The notes under the pieces: generated by a model
Seen by the model: the letters and a program-made list of their open reading frames with translations, nothing else
Databases searched by the model: none
Told to the model about the DNA's origin: nothing
Position numbers and translations under genes: made by a program
Assembly: GCA_027405735.1 (NCBI GenBank)
Contig: JAPEHQ010000003.1
Location: 2,480,001-2,544,000 of the forward strand
Source: Mucor racemosus
Lineage: Eukaryota > Mucoromycota > Mucoromycetes > Mucorales > Mucoraceae
DNA: 64,000 nucleotides
Reading direction: 5' to 3'
Part shown: piece by piece, positions 12,181 through 23,592 of the stretch
Layout of the letters: every line of letters starts with the position of its first letter
Numbering within the stretch: the stretch's first letter is position 1

Positions 12181-14305
12181 CAATGTAAATTACCTCTAAC
12201 GCAATAATTATCAAGTAAGACTATATTATCATCAAATAAACTACCACAGAATATTAAGATGTATAAATATTTACAGTAATAAGCTTGAATCAAGTGGGTA
12301 CAGCATCGTAAATTCTTTAAAAAGTTCACAAGTATAATAAAATCTCTTATTTTTGAGACTTACAAAGCTTATAAGCGGAATATTAATCTCGAAAATTATT
12401 TTTGTTCAGATCATCAATTTTGACATTTTTTAATTTTTTTTTTTTGGTTTTGCAATTCTAGAGTTAATTATACTACCAATCATAAAAACAAAAAATGTAC
12501 ACATATAGAAAATTTAGCGCTCTATTTGCTCATTAAAAAATAACGAACATTTTTATTGTAAAATATTACATAAAAATCCTTTAATCAAAAAACCGTTTTT
12601 GGGCCAAAAATGTTAATTTTCATTACTTAACGTTTAATGTTAAGCTTTTATAAAATGTGTATTAGTCATGGCTACAATTTTCTCTCTCATTGTAGTATAT
12701 TTAGACGTTGATTTTGATATCAAAATTTAATTTTTCTGTTTTTTGATCAAAATCATGAGTGTTGGTAAGGATAAAATGAGTCATCAAAAATGTCCGCTAC
12801 AAAGTCTGAGTTTTCAGACCTTACATGCTTAAATATAAGAAAAGTTGAGAGAAGAACACTTTTTTATTTAAAACATAGTAGATATATCATAGTATAACAG
12901 ACTTAGCCGTTTAATTTTGCTATGCTCAATTACAGCATCGCTCTGTGGGCTCGCTTTTGCAATTGTTTAACGAATCTATGATACGGCAGACGGTTTTCTG
13001 GTAGAAAAATGCATGTTTCTATGATAACCGATATTGTCTATTTTATTTAGTTTATGGATTGATGCGCTGCAATGCTGCTTTTACATTGGCGGAAATGAGG
13101 AATTTAGCAGGTTTTTAATTAAACTAAATAATGTAAAATCTTTAAAATCCTTTTCTACGTGTGTTGTTTCTCTCTTTTTGTCTTCATATTCCAAGGATAT
13201 ATTCACCGTTTGATAAGCCATATCAGACTATCAAGCTGGTATTCTTTTCTTTTATCTGAATACGCATTTCAACCACATAAGGAACTAACATTATTTTTAA
13301 TATACTAGGTAGCAGTCGTTATATTAGAGACTGATATTTTTATTTTACCGCATTCTAAAGTCAAATATCATTATTTACTACTGTATTGTTGGACGTATTT
13401 CTTGATTACTAGATAAAATCGAAGGCAATTATATTTATATCTACTCAATTAAAAGCTAGAACTGGCTACAAACTCACGAAATGTTTCAGAAAAACGATAA
13501 AATTTCCAATGATATAGAAGCAAAAAAAAAAGAATAATCTGATGTCTTGCTAGCACCTATAATCTTGATCGTAGCTATTCTTAAAAACAAATCTTTTTAC
13601 AGCTGACAACTGTAAACCAAAATAGTAAGTTTAAAGAAGGTTAATTTGTTTACATTTTATGTGTGATAAAGTAACATATATAACCTTAGATTTGGCTTGC
13701 ATATAAATTTAAGCAGTAAGTATTATTTAAGTTTATGATCGAGCAAAAACCATCGTTGTGTAAAAATTATAGCTATAAACATATTTACAAATGATGATAA
13801 TCGTGAATAAACTGACTCTTGCATATATTGCTCTACATCAACAATATATTGAATTGTTTTATTGTCTATATAATCTATATTAATAAAAGCAAATGTAATT
13901 TAAAAAGCAAATTCAGTAAAAACTGCAATGGAATTTCGAGAGCAGCACGATGCTCATATACAAACTAATTTGTGCCTATAATACTATCATATTATTATGC
14001 TCATGATCAGATTTTATTATTATGCACAAATAGGGATAATGATATTGCTTATGGAAAATTCTACTATTTTGCACATATGGAATTAATGATTAATGTCATA
14101 CACATGGACAGAATCTATAATTCTGCTCATACAGACTTAGAGTGTGCTCGTGTGCAGTTTCTTTTGTTGTGCCCATGGGTATCATCTTCTTATCTTTCTA
14201 ACCATATTCATTATGCACAACAAACAGCTCAGGCAATAGTGTGCAGCCCACTTTGGCACAACAAAATTATCTTGTGCAGCAGAGGTCGGCCGTCGTGCAA
14301 AATTA
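12181..14305 (+). repeat. Dispersed repeat family A, copy 2
   Basis: The second near-full-length copy of the 2.1-kb family, in the same orientation as 6228-8345, with scattered substitutions and small indels. It ends at the GCACA-rich segment with CACAACAAAATTATCTTGTG. A 131-codon frame at 13972-14367 is not conserved in copy 1 and is probably chance. Confidence 0.8.
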
Positions 14306-14336
14306 AGATAAATATGCTCTTTATACGTCTACCGTG

Positions 14337-15115
14337 CATTAATTGCAACTTCAAAATTCAATTTTGAACTATTATTTAATTGTATAAAAGAGAAACGATC
14401 TGCTCAACTACCACGTATCAAGCATGTTCATAACCCCGGAGTATCATGATACCACACACGGGCCAGCAGCAACACTTCGTTTATACTACACACGTCAAAC
14501 TCCCTCACTGACCTTATTGTCTATTTAAAGATATAACTAATAAATTAATGATACAAGTCATATTTAAAATGGCACAGAATACCCCATAATTATTTTACTA
14601 AAAATTATGCCATTAAGCATATTAGGGGGCGTCAATTTCAAATTTTGGTAGATTCTGAAAAAAAAAAACTGGCCAATAAATGTAATGGATATTGAAGTCC
14701 TCCAATCATAATACGAATAAACGAATATACTTTAGGATCTACTTACAAAAAGTGGTAGATGTATTTCAGTATATTGGTTATTTAAGCCAATCATAAAACG
14801 AATAAATTTAGTATTTTGAGATTGACGCCCCCTATTAAATCAATCTATAGATTATAGGATAATATAACCATCATTCAGCTATAATAGATAGCTCCTCAAA
14901 ATTTTATAGAATATCTGAAATAATTCATAAAAAATAGTTTAAATAACTACGAGTTTTTATTTCTCCATTTCCACAGCAACTTGAGGAGGGTAAAACTTTT
15001 GTAATTTTGTAGATCGACACTACTAGACGTACCTTCCATTGCAACGAGAGGTCTTTTGGACCCATATTCATCGAGAACTGGTGAGCTTACTAATCTTAGT
15101 AGGTGCAGTAAATAA
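14337..15115 (+). repeat. Family D repeat, copy 2, interrupted
   Basis: The left part (about 14337-14388) matches the start of copy 3 at 32200-32253. The right part (about 14885-15115) matches the rest, including TTTTTATTTCTCCATTTCCA and the GTACCT...GAGCTTACTAATCTTAGTAGG region. About 500 bases in between are absent from copies 3 and 4, so they are an insertion. That insertion contains the small inverted-repeat element at 14623-14834. Confidence 0.6.
14623..14834. mobile_element. Short TIR element (MITE), about 208 bp with TA ends
   Basis: The left end TAGGGGGCGTCAATTTCAAA is mirrored at the right by the complement of TAGGGGGCGTCAATCTCAAA, giving terminal inverted repeats of about 20 bases with one mismatch. 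TA dinucleotides flank both sides, the target preference of Tc1/mariner transposases. No coding capacity. Two internal near-repeats, CCAATCATAATACGAATAAA and CCAATCATAAAACGAATAAA, are a further oddity. It was probably mobilised in trans. Confidence 0.8.
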
Positions 15116-16214
15116 CAATGCTGTTTACTAATATAAAAAATATATAAAAATAAAAGCGATAGAAGTACAATTATAATCAGCTAAATTTTTCGATTACAAA
15201 AGATTTCTGAAGATTTAAAATAATTGCAAAAGTATGAGGATGTTTATAGTGATTTGGAGAACTTGGATACCATCAGACCTGAATGGATTTATATTTAATA
15301 ATCTTCTAGTTTCGAGTATATTGTTATTGATTTAATGTTTTAAGAGCTACATCATGCAGAGTATTGGCCATAAGGGATTGATGTCAAGTGCGATGGTTGT
15401 TTATTATTGTTATATCTATTTTATATAACCTTCAATTAAGGGGTAATTTTTATATGCTTAAATCTTATTTATATTAATAGTACAGCTTCAATGTAGATGA
15501 GTAGTTGACTGAATTGATGTTTTTGTTGTTTATTATTACTGTATTACTGATTTGGATAGAATCCTGTTTTGATATATACAGTCTGTCATTTGTGTAATTG
15601 ATTTGGCCGTGATCAATGGTGCTATCATATACACGCCATGTATGGTTCAAAAACGTATTTCATATTTTTAGCATGCGTTTGTTATTATGTTCATGTAATG
15701 ATCTGTAATTTTAGACTAACAGCAAAGGTGGATAATATGCTTATAGATATTATTCTTGTTATTATAAATTGGTGATCACTGGATTGATGAAGGTTGGTGT
15801 TCTTATTTGTAAATTAGATATTTATTAGTGAATAAATAGAAGTAAAGGGAGTGTAACAAGACAGATAAATCTACAAGGGATCATGTAATGGTTTTCTTGT
15901 AGTATTTATATAAGGAATGAGGCAAGGTTTTGCATGAATGAAACTGAAATGTTTTACTCATTACAATTCAATTGAAGCGTTTGTTTATTATTGTCGTTTA
16001 TAATAATTCAAGTGGCATTATATTTTATGAGCAGCATTTGGAAATTAGGTTACTCTATTATTATCAGGGGTTTTTAGTATGTAATTCTACTGCATTTAGA
16101 AATTAAATTACTTTCTGACGCTTTTCCAATTGATTTCAGCAAGAATTGCCATAATATACTGCCTGATTTTGTTTATTACATATATTAGTTCTAATTAAAA
16201 GCTACGTCGCCTTT
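15116..16214. other. Intergenic, no gene seen
   Basis: AT-rich spacer. A 20-codon protein-like stretch (YEDVYSDLENLDTIRPEW) lies at about 15233-15298. It has no extension in either direction and is too short to call. Confidence 0.4.
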
Positions 16215-17270
16215 TTTATTCCACAGAAAAATATTGATTTTTCATCGATAAAATCAAAACCATAGTTTACAGTACGGCTCACAGCTTACGATCCCTGAGT
16301 TTCAAAACTGATTTGCAAAATTGATCGAAAAATGTTCAAAAAAACATGTTTACTTAATAGTTCGTGAACTGCAAAGTAAGTTGGACTAGTGCTTTAAATG
16401 TTTTTTGTACATCTTTAAATTTTGCATCCAATGAAATAAAATGCAGAAAATTACGTCACATTAAATGGTGCGTAAAATTTGATTGAAATTTTAGAAGTTT
16501 TTTGAATATATAAATCACTTTTTATGAATATGGTTCAAATGTAACTTATTGCAATGATGCAGGAAAACATTATCTATCAATCTAACCATTGCTGAACCTT
16601 TTAGCTGCATTATTCGTAGAGAAAACGAGCTTTTTGTCTATTTTTTTTTCGAATTCAGAATTTGGGATGAGGGTATGCAGGGGAAAATTGAAGCCAGAAG
16701 TGAGGGTATTTCTTTGAACATATTTTTGAGGATATCTCCACAAAAAATCAATATTTTGAAAGAAACTAATTTGGATCCGAGAGAGCTCAACGAGATTGAT
16801 GACATGAATGCAAAAAAAGTGTTGTTTAATTTAACGAATATTTTGACATCTACTACAAAAATGTCAAAAAAAAAGAAAAAAAAATAAAAGTGCTCAGAAT
16901 TTTTCTTACACTACCATATATGATAAAGCGCTTCAAAAAAGGTAAGTTTTATTATTAAAAAGTGATGGTATAGCTTAATGTTTTGTAGAGATATGAAGCC
17001 TCAAAGTTTATGATTTTTGGCAATGAAATACGTGTAAAAATCTGAAACATTAGCATTAACAAATTCATATCAACTGCAAAAAATAGGATATTTCCAAATA
17101 CTCGTTTTTGGATTGAAGTTGAACATCTGAGGTACATTGACATATAATATTTTCTTGGTGTTACTCAGTGGAAAAAATAGTCGAGCAGGGATGAAAAGTG
17201 GAACATAGTTTTTAAGGAAAAAGCAGTAAATTCTATGTGTTTTTGAGGTACCAAATTTTTACAGAAATAT
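16215..17270 (+). repeat. Dispersed repeat family B, copy 1
   Basis: About 1.05 kb matching copies at 28980-30300, 32815-36850 (split) and 55360-56600. Landmarks are AAAAATATTGATTTTTCAT, GAATTTGGGATGAGGGTATG, TTTTTGAGGATATCTCCAC, GACATGAATGCAAAAAAA and a tract near AAAAATAAAAGTGCTCAGAA. The short frame conserved in other copies is shifted here near its start. Confidence 0.75.
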
Positions 17271-17595
17271 CAATATAAGATATACGATAATTGATATCAA
17301 ATTAACAAAAAGAATTGAAGCTGTTTATCAGCCTTGGTATAATTATCACCATTTTTGTCTTTGCAAAACTTGAATAAAAGCATGCATGTATGTATTACTA
17401 CAGATTATTTTTGAAATCGTAAATCAACCCAATGCTATAGATTAAATCACACACGATATATACTGAATTAGAGCTCGAAACAACGGATGATAATCAAATA
17501 AGGTTGATTATCTTAATCTCAAGTGTATATGCGGAATTAAAAAATGATTTTATTATATGAATATTACATTATTCAAGTTTTGTTATTTCAAATTA
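17271..17595. other. 3' flank of the beta-galactosidase gene
   Basis: 325 bases of AT-rich sequence between repeat B copy 1 and the stop codon of the minus-strand GH35 gene. It presumably holds that gene's 3' UTR. No other feature seen. Confidence 0.4.
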
Positions 17596-20500
17596 TTATA
17601 TCGTAATATGCTCTTTGTATATGATATATTCAGCGGGCTTCTCTTCTGTCTCATGTGTAATCAAGTTTCCACTATCAGCAACGACTGGCCAGCCTGCAAT
17701 GAATAATTTACCTTCAGTATCTTTCCAAGTGTAAGCAAGAATCTTGACTTGATTATGCTTGGCTTTAATCAAATCGTCAGGAAGGTAAAAATCATGTTGA
17801 GGACCATCACCATTACCATAATATCGAGCAATAAAGACATCGTTAACGAATACCATGGCAGTCCATTCACCATCCAAATGAAGGCGAAGTGGTACATTAT
17901 ATGATGAAATGGATTTTTTGTGCTCGTTGTCAAATCGGAAGCGGAACCATTGTGCTCCTTGACTCACGGAAATGGGGATACTGCAGCTTTCTTTGTTTGT
18001 TACTTCAGCGCCCTTGTATTTCTTCCAACCACCAGCGTTTTCATCAGGGAAACCAGTAGAGCTATAGGGGTTTGATAATTCACGAACATCCACACCAGTA
18101 ATTTCCCATCGAAGCTTCTCTTTAACGCCACTTATATCAGTACTAACAATACCACGAGGATTACGGATATCATTCATGATAAATGCTTGGCGATTCAAAC
18201 CGAAACTTTCAACAAGAACAACAACTTGGTTCTCAAGAGAATCGGTATGAGAGAGATAAGGTGTCAAATCATACTTGTGTGTGCCCAAAAAGAATGGATC
18301 AGGACCAATTTTAGCGCCTGGCATAAATAATTGGCGAGAATAAGTGGTATGGCCACCAACTACATGGCCATTAACCAAGACAGTAGCACGATTACGAGCA
18401 TTTAATGATAAGGTGACATGAGGATGTTCACTATCAGGAGTTTGAAAGATTGCACGGTATAAAACATGTCCACTTGTATAATGGTAATCGATAGCATTGA
18501 ACGTTGTGCTTCCATTTTCCTTAAAACTCTTCAAACTTTCCCAAGGTAAGTTCTGGAAATCAACAGGACGTTGCTCCCAGTGGCTAAGCTCAATAGATAC
18601 TGGTTTAACAGGTTTGGTTTTGTATTCAAAAGACTTGACAATAGGAATTTCATATCTACCAGTAGCTGCCATTGTATGAGAGTCAGCAATGTCTTCAAAT
18701 GAAACAATGTGAGCTGCCTTTTCCAAACGTCTGTGATTAATATCAAGTTTGTTGATCTTTTTATCATAGTAAAAATTGTCAGCACCCCATGCTGCAAAGG
18801 CAGGGTACTTCTTTTCGCCATGATTCCAGTAAGGCTCCTCAAATTCAGCGAAAAGAGTACCAGCATCATCTTTGGTAAGTCCAATAATATAGAGACTTCC
18901 AGTTGATGTTTCAATCTTTGTCCACCCGTTATCTTTTTCGAATGTAAGGATAACTGCTGGGCCTTCTGTGCGCAAAACATCATCTTGCATATTACCGGTT
19001 ACTTTTACTTCTTTGTTGGTAAAGGCCATAGAACCAACAATATTAGGTTCTACAATCCAAACTTCCTCATTTGTTTTCTTATTAACAATGCGAGTTAAAA
19101 TAGGGATAGTGGACAAGATCAAATGCAAATCATTTTGTGCTGTGTAGTTTCCGATAGCAATGAAAGATGTCTTATAAGGCAAATAACATCCCATTGTAAA
19201 GCTACCTGCTGTTTCTTCCACAGTAACATCAAATGTTTCACGCTTCTGGCGATCAAAGTTTCTAAAGAAAGTAAATGCGACATTTTGATCACCACCAACA
19301 GATGAACGTTGAAGATTCAAAGTATAAGGAATAGATGTCTTGACATTAGGCTTTTCAACACGCTCAGTTTTGGTAAAGTAAGGATCAAAAGAACGAGTAA
19401 GAAGAATGGTTTTACGCAGATTTCTACCTCTTGAGGACAGCATGCCAAACTCACGAATACAAGCAGAATAATCGTATGATGTATAAACGTCGCTAAAATA
19501 TATCGTTAATGTTATTTCATAAAAATGCAAAGAAATCGACTTACGGATCACCAAGTGTACCCCAGTTAGTACCACCGTAGATCATATAGACACTGGTCAT
19601 CGTTACACCTTGTGCTAAAGAGGCCTCTACCAAGAGCTTCGTATATTCATCACCATAATAGTCATAAATGTGGTCGTAAGTATGTTGAAGTTGATAATGA
19701 TTAAACCATCCACCTTGTAGTTCGGGAATAAACATTGGTGATTCCTTTGCTCCTCCTCCAAATTTACGTACAGTTTTTTCCAATTTATCCATTGAATTTT
19801 CCATATTTTTAGGATTCCAATCATCCCAAGAAGCAACAGACACACCACTATTAATCAACCAAGATTTAGGAGAACTTGAGGGCGCAAAAACTAAAAGGTA
19901 TATATCACATGAGGAAATATATCATACACAAGATTAAATCCATACTTACTGACATATTTATCAAAACCATAGAGATCCAAACCAAATCTTTCTCTGCTCC
20001 AGAATTTCTTTTTCTTTTGACCATCCAATTCAGGGCGAGGTACCCAACCACCCTCTTCAAAACCGTCATTAGAAAACAAAGGCACTGTAATACCAACATC
20101 TCTAGCAGCTTTAGCTAAAACTCTCATTTGATCATGCAAACCAATAGGTAATATATTTGCCATTGTTTCGAATAATTCATTGTCAATCTGTAAACCTAAT
20201 ACACAGCCTTTCTTATTTGCCTTATTCTCGGTAATTTGATGTCTTGCAATAATGGGTAAGATGTGATTGAGCCATTGTATTTCATAATCTGCAAACTTTT
20301 GATCATATACACGCCAAAGCATAATGAAATTATGACGTATATTAAGATCACGCTTAGCAACTAACCAGCTAGGATAACCACCTGCTTGAGTCTCGGCACA
20401 GATGTAAGGTCCCGGTGCAGCCAAGACAAACAAGTTCAATTCTTCACACAAATTCAAGAGGTATTCAATGTCCCGATTTCCTTCAAAATTGTAGACACCT

Positions 20501-20832
20501 TCTGCAGGTGAATGATAACCCCAATGAAAGTAAATACGAATAGTATTAAACCCTGCTGCACGGTATTGTTTCAAGATTGGAGACCAACGTTCTCTATCAG
20601 GCACACGCCAGTAATGAAATTCGCCTGAATGAATTTGAGTAGGTTCTCCTTCAATTGTGAGCGCGTACTTGTCCCAGTCAAGTAAGTCATGATAACGAGC
20701 TCGGTCATATGCAACGGAAGATGTTGTAATATCTAAATTTCCAAAAGTACGTTGATGAGCATAAAAGTAAAACCCACCAAGTATTACTGGAATTATTGCA
20801 AACAAAGAGAATAATGGGGCCATATCAGACAT
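17596..20832 (-). CDS. GH35 beta-galactosidase with N-terminal signal anchor
   Basis: Three exons on the minus strand (20832-19950, 19890-19545, 19492-17596) give 1041 residues, the usual size for multidomain fungal beta-galactosidases. The enzyme removes non-reducing terminal beta-galactosyl residues, for example from galactans or lactose. Residues about 5-25 are hydrophobic, a signal peptide or signal anchor, so it should be secreted or act in the secretory pathway. The GH35 barrel follows: IHSGEFHYWRVP, AAPGPYICAE, LQIDNE with the acid/base Glu219, and PMFIPELQGGWF with nucleophile Glu351. The C-terminal part fits the beta-galactosidase domains 2-5, with two jelly-roll segments. Both introns have GTAAGT donors and the joins restore KYVIFAPS and GDPDVYTSYDY. 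A TATA-like TTTATAAG lies about 70-80 bases upstream of the start. Both catalytic residues are present, so it should be active. Confidence 0.93.
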
Positions 20833-20997
20833 GTATGTTCCTATTTATCTTTTTATACAAATGTTTCGAGTAAAAGAAACGAGAAAAGTGGAATTTATGC
20901 TTCTTATAAAGCTAGAGTTTTAAACTACACAGCCAATAGTTGTAGCTACATCAAGTACTGCTTTTCTAGATGTTCTCAAAATAATACAACTGATATA

Positions 20998-21622
20998 TAC
21001 TGTGCTTCCACTCTCAATTTACTGACTTTTTGAATATAGATGGACCAGCTTTCACGAATAGGTTGACCAATTTCTGGTCAAAAGTCAAAATGGTTATAAA
21101 GGCTCTTTATTGAAATATTCAAGGAACATCTGCAGAATGCTGGAAAAAATTGACAAAGATTCCATTGCGGTGTCTTCACTTCCAGCAACAACTCTTGAAG
21201 TAAGAGTTTCCACACAGAAAATCCAGAGAACAAAAGAATACTATGTACAGTAGTTGTACATGTAAATAAAACAATACTTATATGAATAACAAGGTGGAAA
21301 AGTAAATTATAGGTAGTAAAATTGTATTTCTCATAAATAAAAAAAACCAGATGTTCAAAAAAACAATGCTTTTCTACAGTACTATTATGCATTTTCCTGT
21401 TTTCTAAAAGAGTTATTTTTCCGTCTTCATAAGAGATGCTCATTTTTGTGGATAATACTTTGTTACTATAAGAATTCAAAATGCTGGTCAACCTATTCGT
21501 GAAAGCTGGTCAATCTATATTCAAAAAGTTGGGCAAATTAGCCTCGCACAAGTGCGCAATTTTTCTCAAAAAAGTGGGCAGTGTTTTCAAAAAGTCAGTA
21601 AATTGAGAGTGGAAGCATAGTA
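20998..21622. mobile_element. TIR element (MITE-like), about 625 bp with TA ends
   Basis: The left end (20998-21075) and the complement of the right end (21482-21622) share TACT(G/A)TGCTTCCACTCTC, TTACTGACTTTTTGA and CCAGCTTTCACGAATAGGTT. The right arm is longer: the left arm lacks about 60 bases between two copies of ACTTTTTGA, as expected from a deletion by slippage. TA borders suggest a Tc1/mariner-type element. The 137-codon minus-strand frame inside shows no transposase motif. It sits about 165 bases upstream of the beta-galactosidase start. Confidence 0.8.
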
Positions 21623-22403
21623 TAGGATAATACCACTAGAAGTCGATTGAAGTATATTTAGTATGCTGATGATTTAAAACCAAAAGCAATTGAAATTCGA
21701 TTCAACCGTTTTTTTTATGTCATATCCACCGTTAGTATACCCTGTTTTTAAGGAATTGATTTTCTATGGTTTTCAACGATTGTTGACAATAAACACCTCC
21801 CTAGTACGTAATCTATATTGAGAGACATTCTACTATTTTCTTTCCTTTCTTACGGCTTCAAATGCCTTGAAAATCTTCGAAAATATCAATATTACGTAAA
21901 AAACAAGCATGCGTCGGAGTTTCACTTCTAGCGAAGATGATAATCATCATAATGATTATCATTAAGACAATGGTTAAGCCAGCAAAGACAATGAAATTGA
22001 GGTTTAGAGTCCCCAATGCTTACATTTACAACAGTTTAATGCCTGTATGTTTACTTGAATTAGTCATTTTTCTCTCAAAATTTACAATATTTTACTCAAT
22101 TTTGAAATGTGCATAAATTTTTGTATGTGTTAAATTTGCACATATTCATATTTATAAGGTCTTCTTTTCTACATTTTTATCTAATGACACACGGTCTACG
22201 AAAACAAGATTTTTTTTTAGATAATGTATGTTATACTTTTGTATTTTTTGTTTCACGAAATGTTGTTTAGAGTATTTTTATGAAATATAAGATTTTCTTC
22301 TGCACACATCCCAAAATACATGGAGAGATATAGTTGAATCGCAGTGCGATATTGGAGTTCAGTATTAGCCTCTTCAAGTATATTATATTAGGCATTTATA
22401 TAA
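21623..22403. other. Intergenic, no gene seen
   Basis: AT-rich spacer between the TIR element and the exonuclease relic. No exon carrying the missing N-terminal DxE motif of an ERI1-type nuclease could be found here. Confidence 0.45.
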
Positions 22404-22796
22404 TGTGAATTTTACATTAAACTATCCGGCCTTTCTCAATAAACTGTAGACATAAGCACCATCTTTACCGGCATATTAAATGAATTTTAAGCGCTTATGG
22501 CCAAATATGAATTATTCCAAGCCAAGTTTGTAGCATTTTTCATTAGTGGATGTTTTGATATTCGTGATTTTATCATAAATAATTTAAATACAACAAGCCC
22601 AGCTTATTTTGATGTACATTGGGTCAATATCCGAGAACCGTTTAGAGGACTTTATAAACAAAAAGAAAACAAAAATATTGCATTGATGTTACATCATTTG
22701 GATATGAAATTTCAAGGGAGACAAAACTCGGGTTTGGATGATGTTAGAAATTCAGCAGCTATTAGTAAAAAGATGCACGAGGAAGGGTTGGTTTAA
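22404..22796 (+). pseudogene. ERI1-like 3'-5' exoribonuclease fragment (DEDDh fold), broken
   Basis: The frame ending at 22796 contains FFISGCFDIRDF, YFDVHWVNIREPFRGLY, MLHHLDMKFQGRQNSGLDD and a final MHEEGLV. This is the C-terminal half of ERI1/3'hExo-type nucleases, which trim small RNAs, histone mRNA and 5.8S rRNA ends. Homology continues upstream in the same frame (KLSGLSQ, VDISTIFTGILNEF, ALMAKYELF) across two TAA stops at 22440-22442 and 22488-22490. The exon I motif with the metal-binding DxE is absent. In exon III the catalytic His of HSGLDD is Asn (NSGLDD), while the exon II Asp in GCFD remains. It is therefore truncated, interrupted and catalytically dead. A downstream ATG at 22497 leaves a 99-codon frame that could still be expressed, but I regard this as a relic. 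Confidence 0.75.
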
Positions 22797-23592
22797 AACC
22801 AATAATTGGGTTTTTTTTTCGGGAGGGATAATAAATACTAATAAACTAACTAATGATCACCAAAATGTATACAATATTTGCTTCCGCTTCGGAAACGTCT
22901 TAATTTTAGGTCTTTCAAAAATAGAATTTCACAGAGGCATTCGATTTGTATAGTATTAATATCATCAGATAGAGCATCAAATTATGTAACAAAAATCTTA
23001 CAATCTCGAAGCAATTAAAACACTTATTTCCCTATTGAAATATCGAAAAACATTTCCGGGATGTCGAAAAGGTCTAGAATAAACCATTTCGATATTTTGG
23101 GATTCAAGGTTCGTTACACTCAAAAAGCAGATTCAGCTATTTTTCGATGAATTTTGGTATTTTTTGAAGTATTCAAATAATTGTTACGCACTCAAAACAG
23201 GAAGCTTTTTGAATTGGTAAATTCCTGAATATTTTTTAGCATCTGTTGAATCATTTTGTTGTGTTTATTCTAATATTCATCATTGAAAATATTGCACGCT
23301 CCGACTTCAAAGTTTTTGAACCCACTTAGTAGAAAGTATGTCCATCAAATGTAGCTTACTTTTATTGCTATATATACAATAAAAAACTATGTTATATATT
23401 CACATACATGTAATAGATTTAATTTCTATTATTATTATTATTTTCAGATATATTATAAATCAAAATATTTTATTTAAATATTGTTTACAGAGTAGAAGAT
23501 GGTACAGGGCGGGTTATGGGATAATATGAATCAGTTGTTTGTTATAAATATAAAGTATAGTATTGCAATATAAAGAGTATGTCTAAATTAAT
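22797..23592. other. Intergenic, no gene seen
   Basis: AT-rich sequence with a short TTA-type run (about 23427-23450). The right end is the 3' flank of the wall-protein gene. Confidence 0.45.

Noticed and set aside
13972..14367. 131-codon frame in repeat A copy 2
   Set aside because: Copy 1 has stops in the same frame and the translation lacks any motif. It is rich in Cys/His by chance from GCACA repeats.
21078..21491. 137-codon minus-strand frame inside the TIR element as a transposase
   Set aside because: No DDE-type motif or helix-turn-helix pattern is visible. The element is too short to be autonomous.
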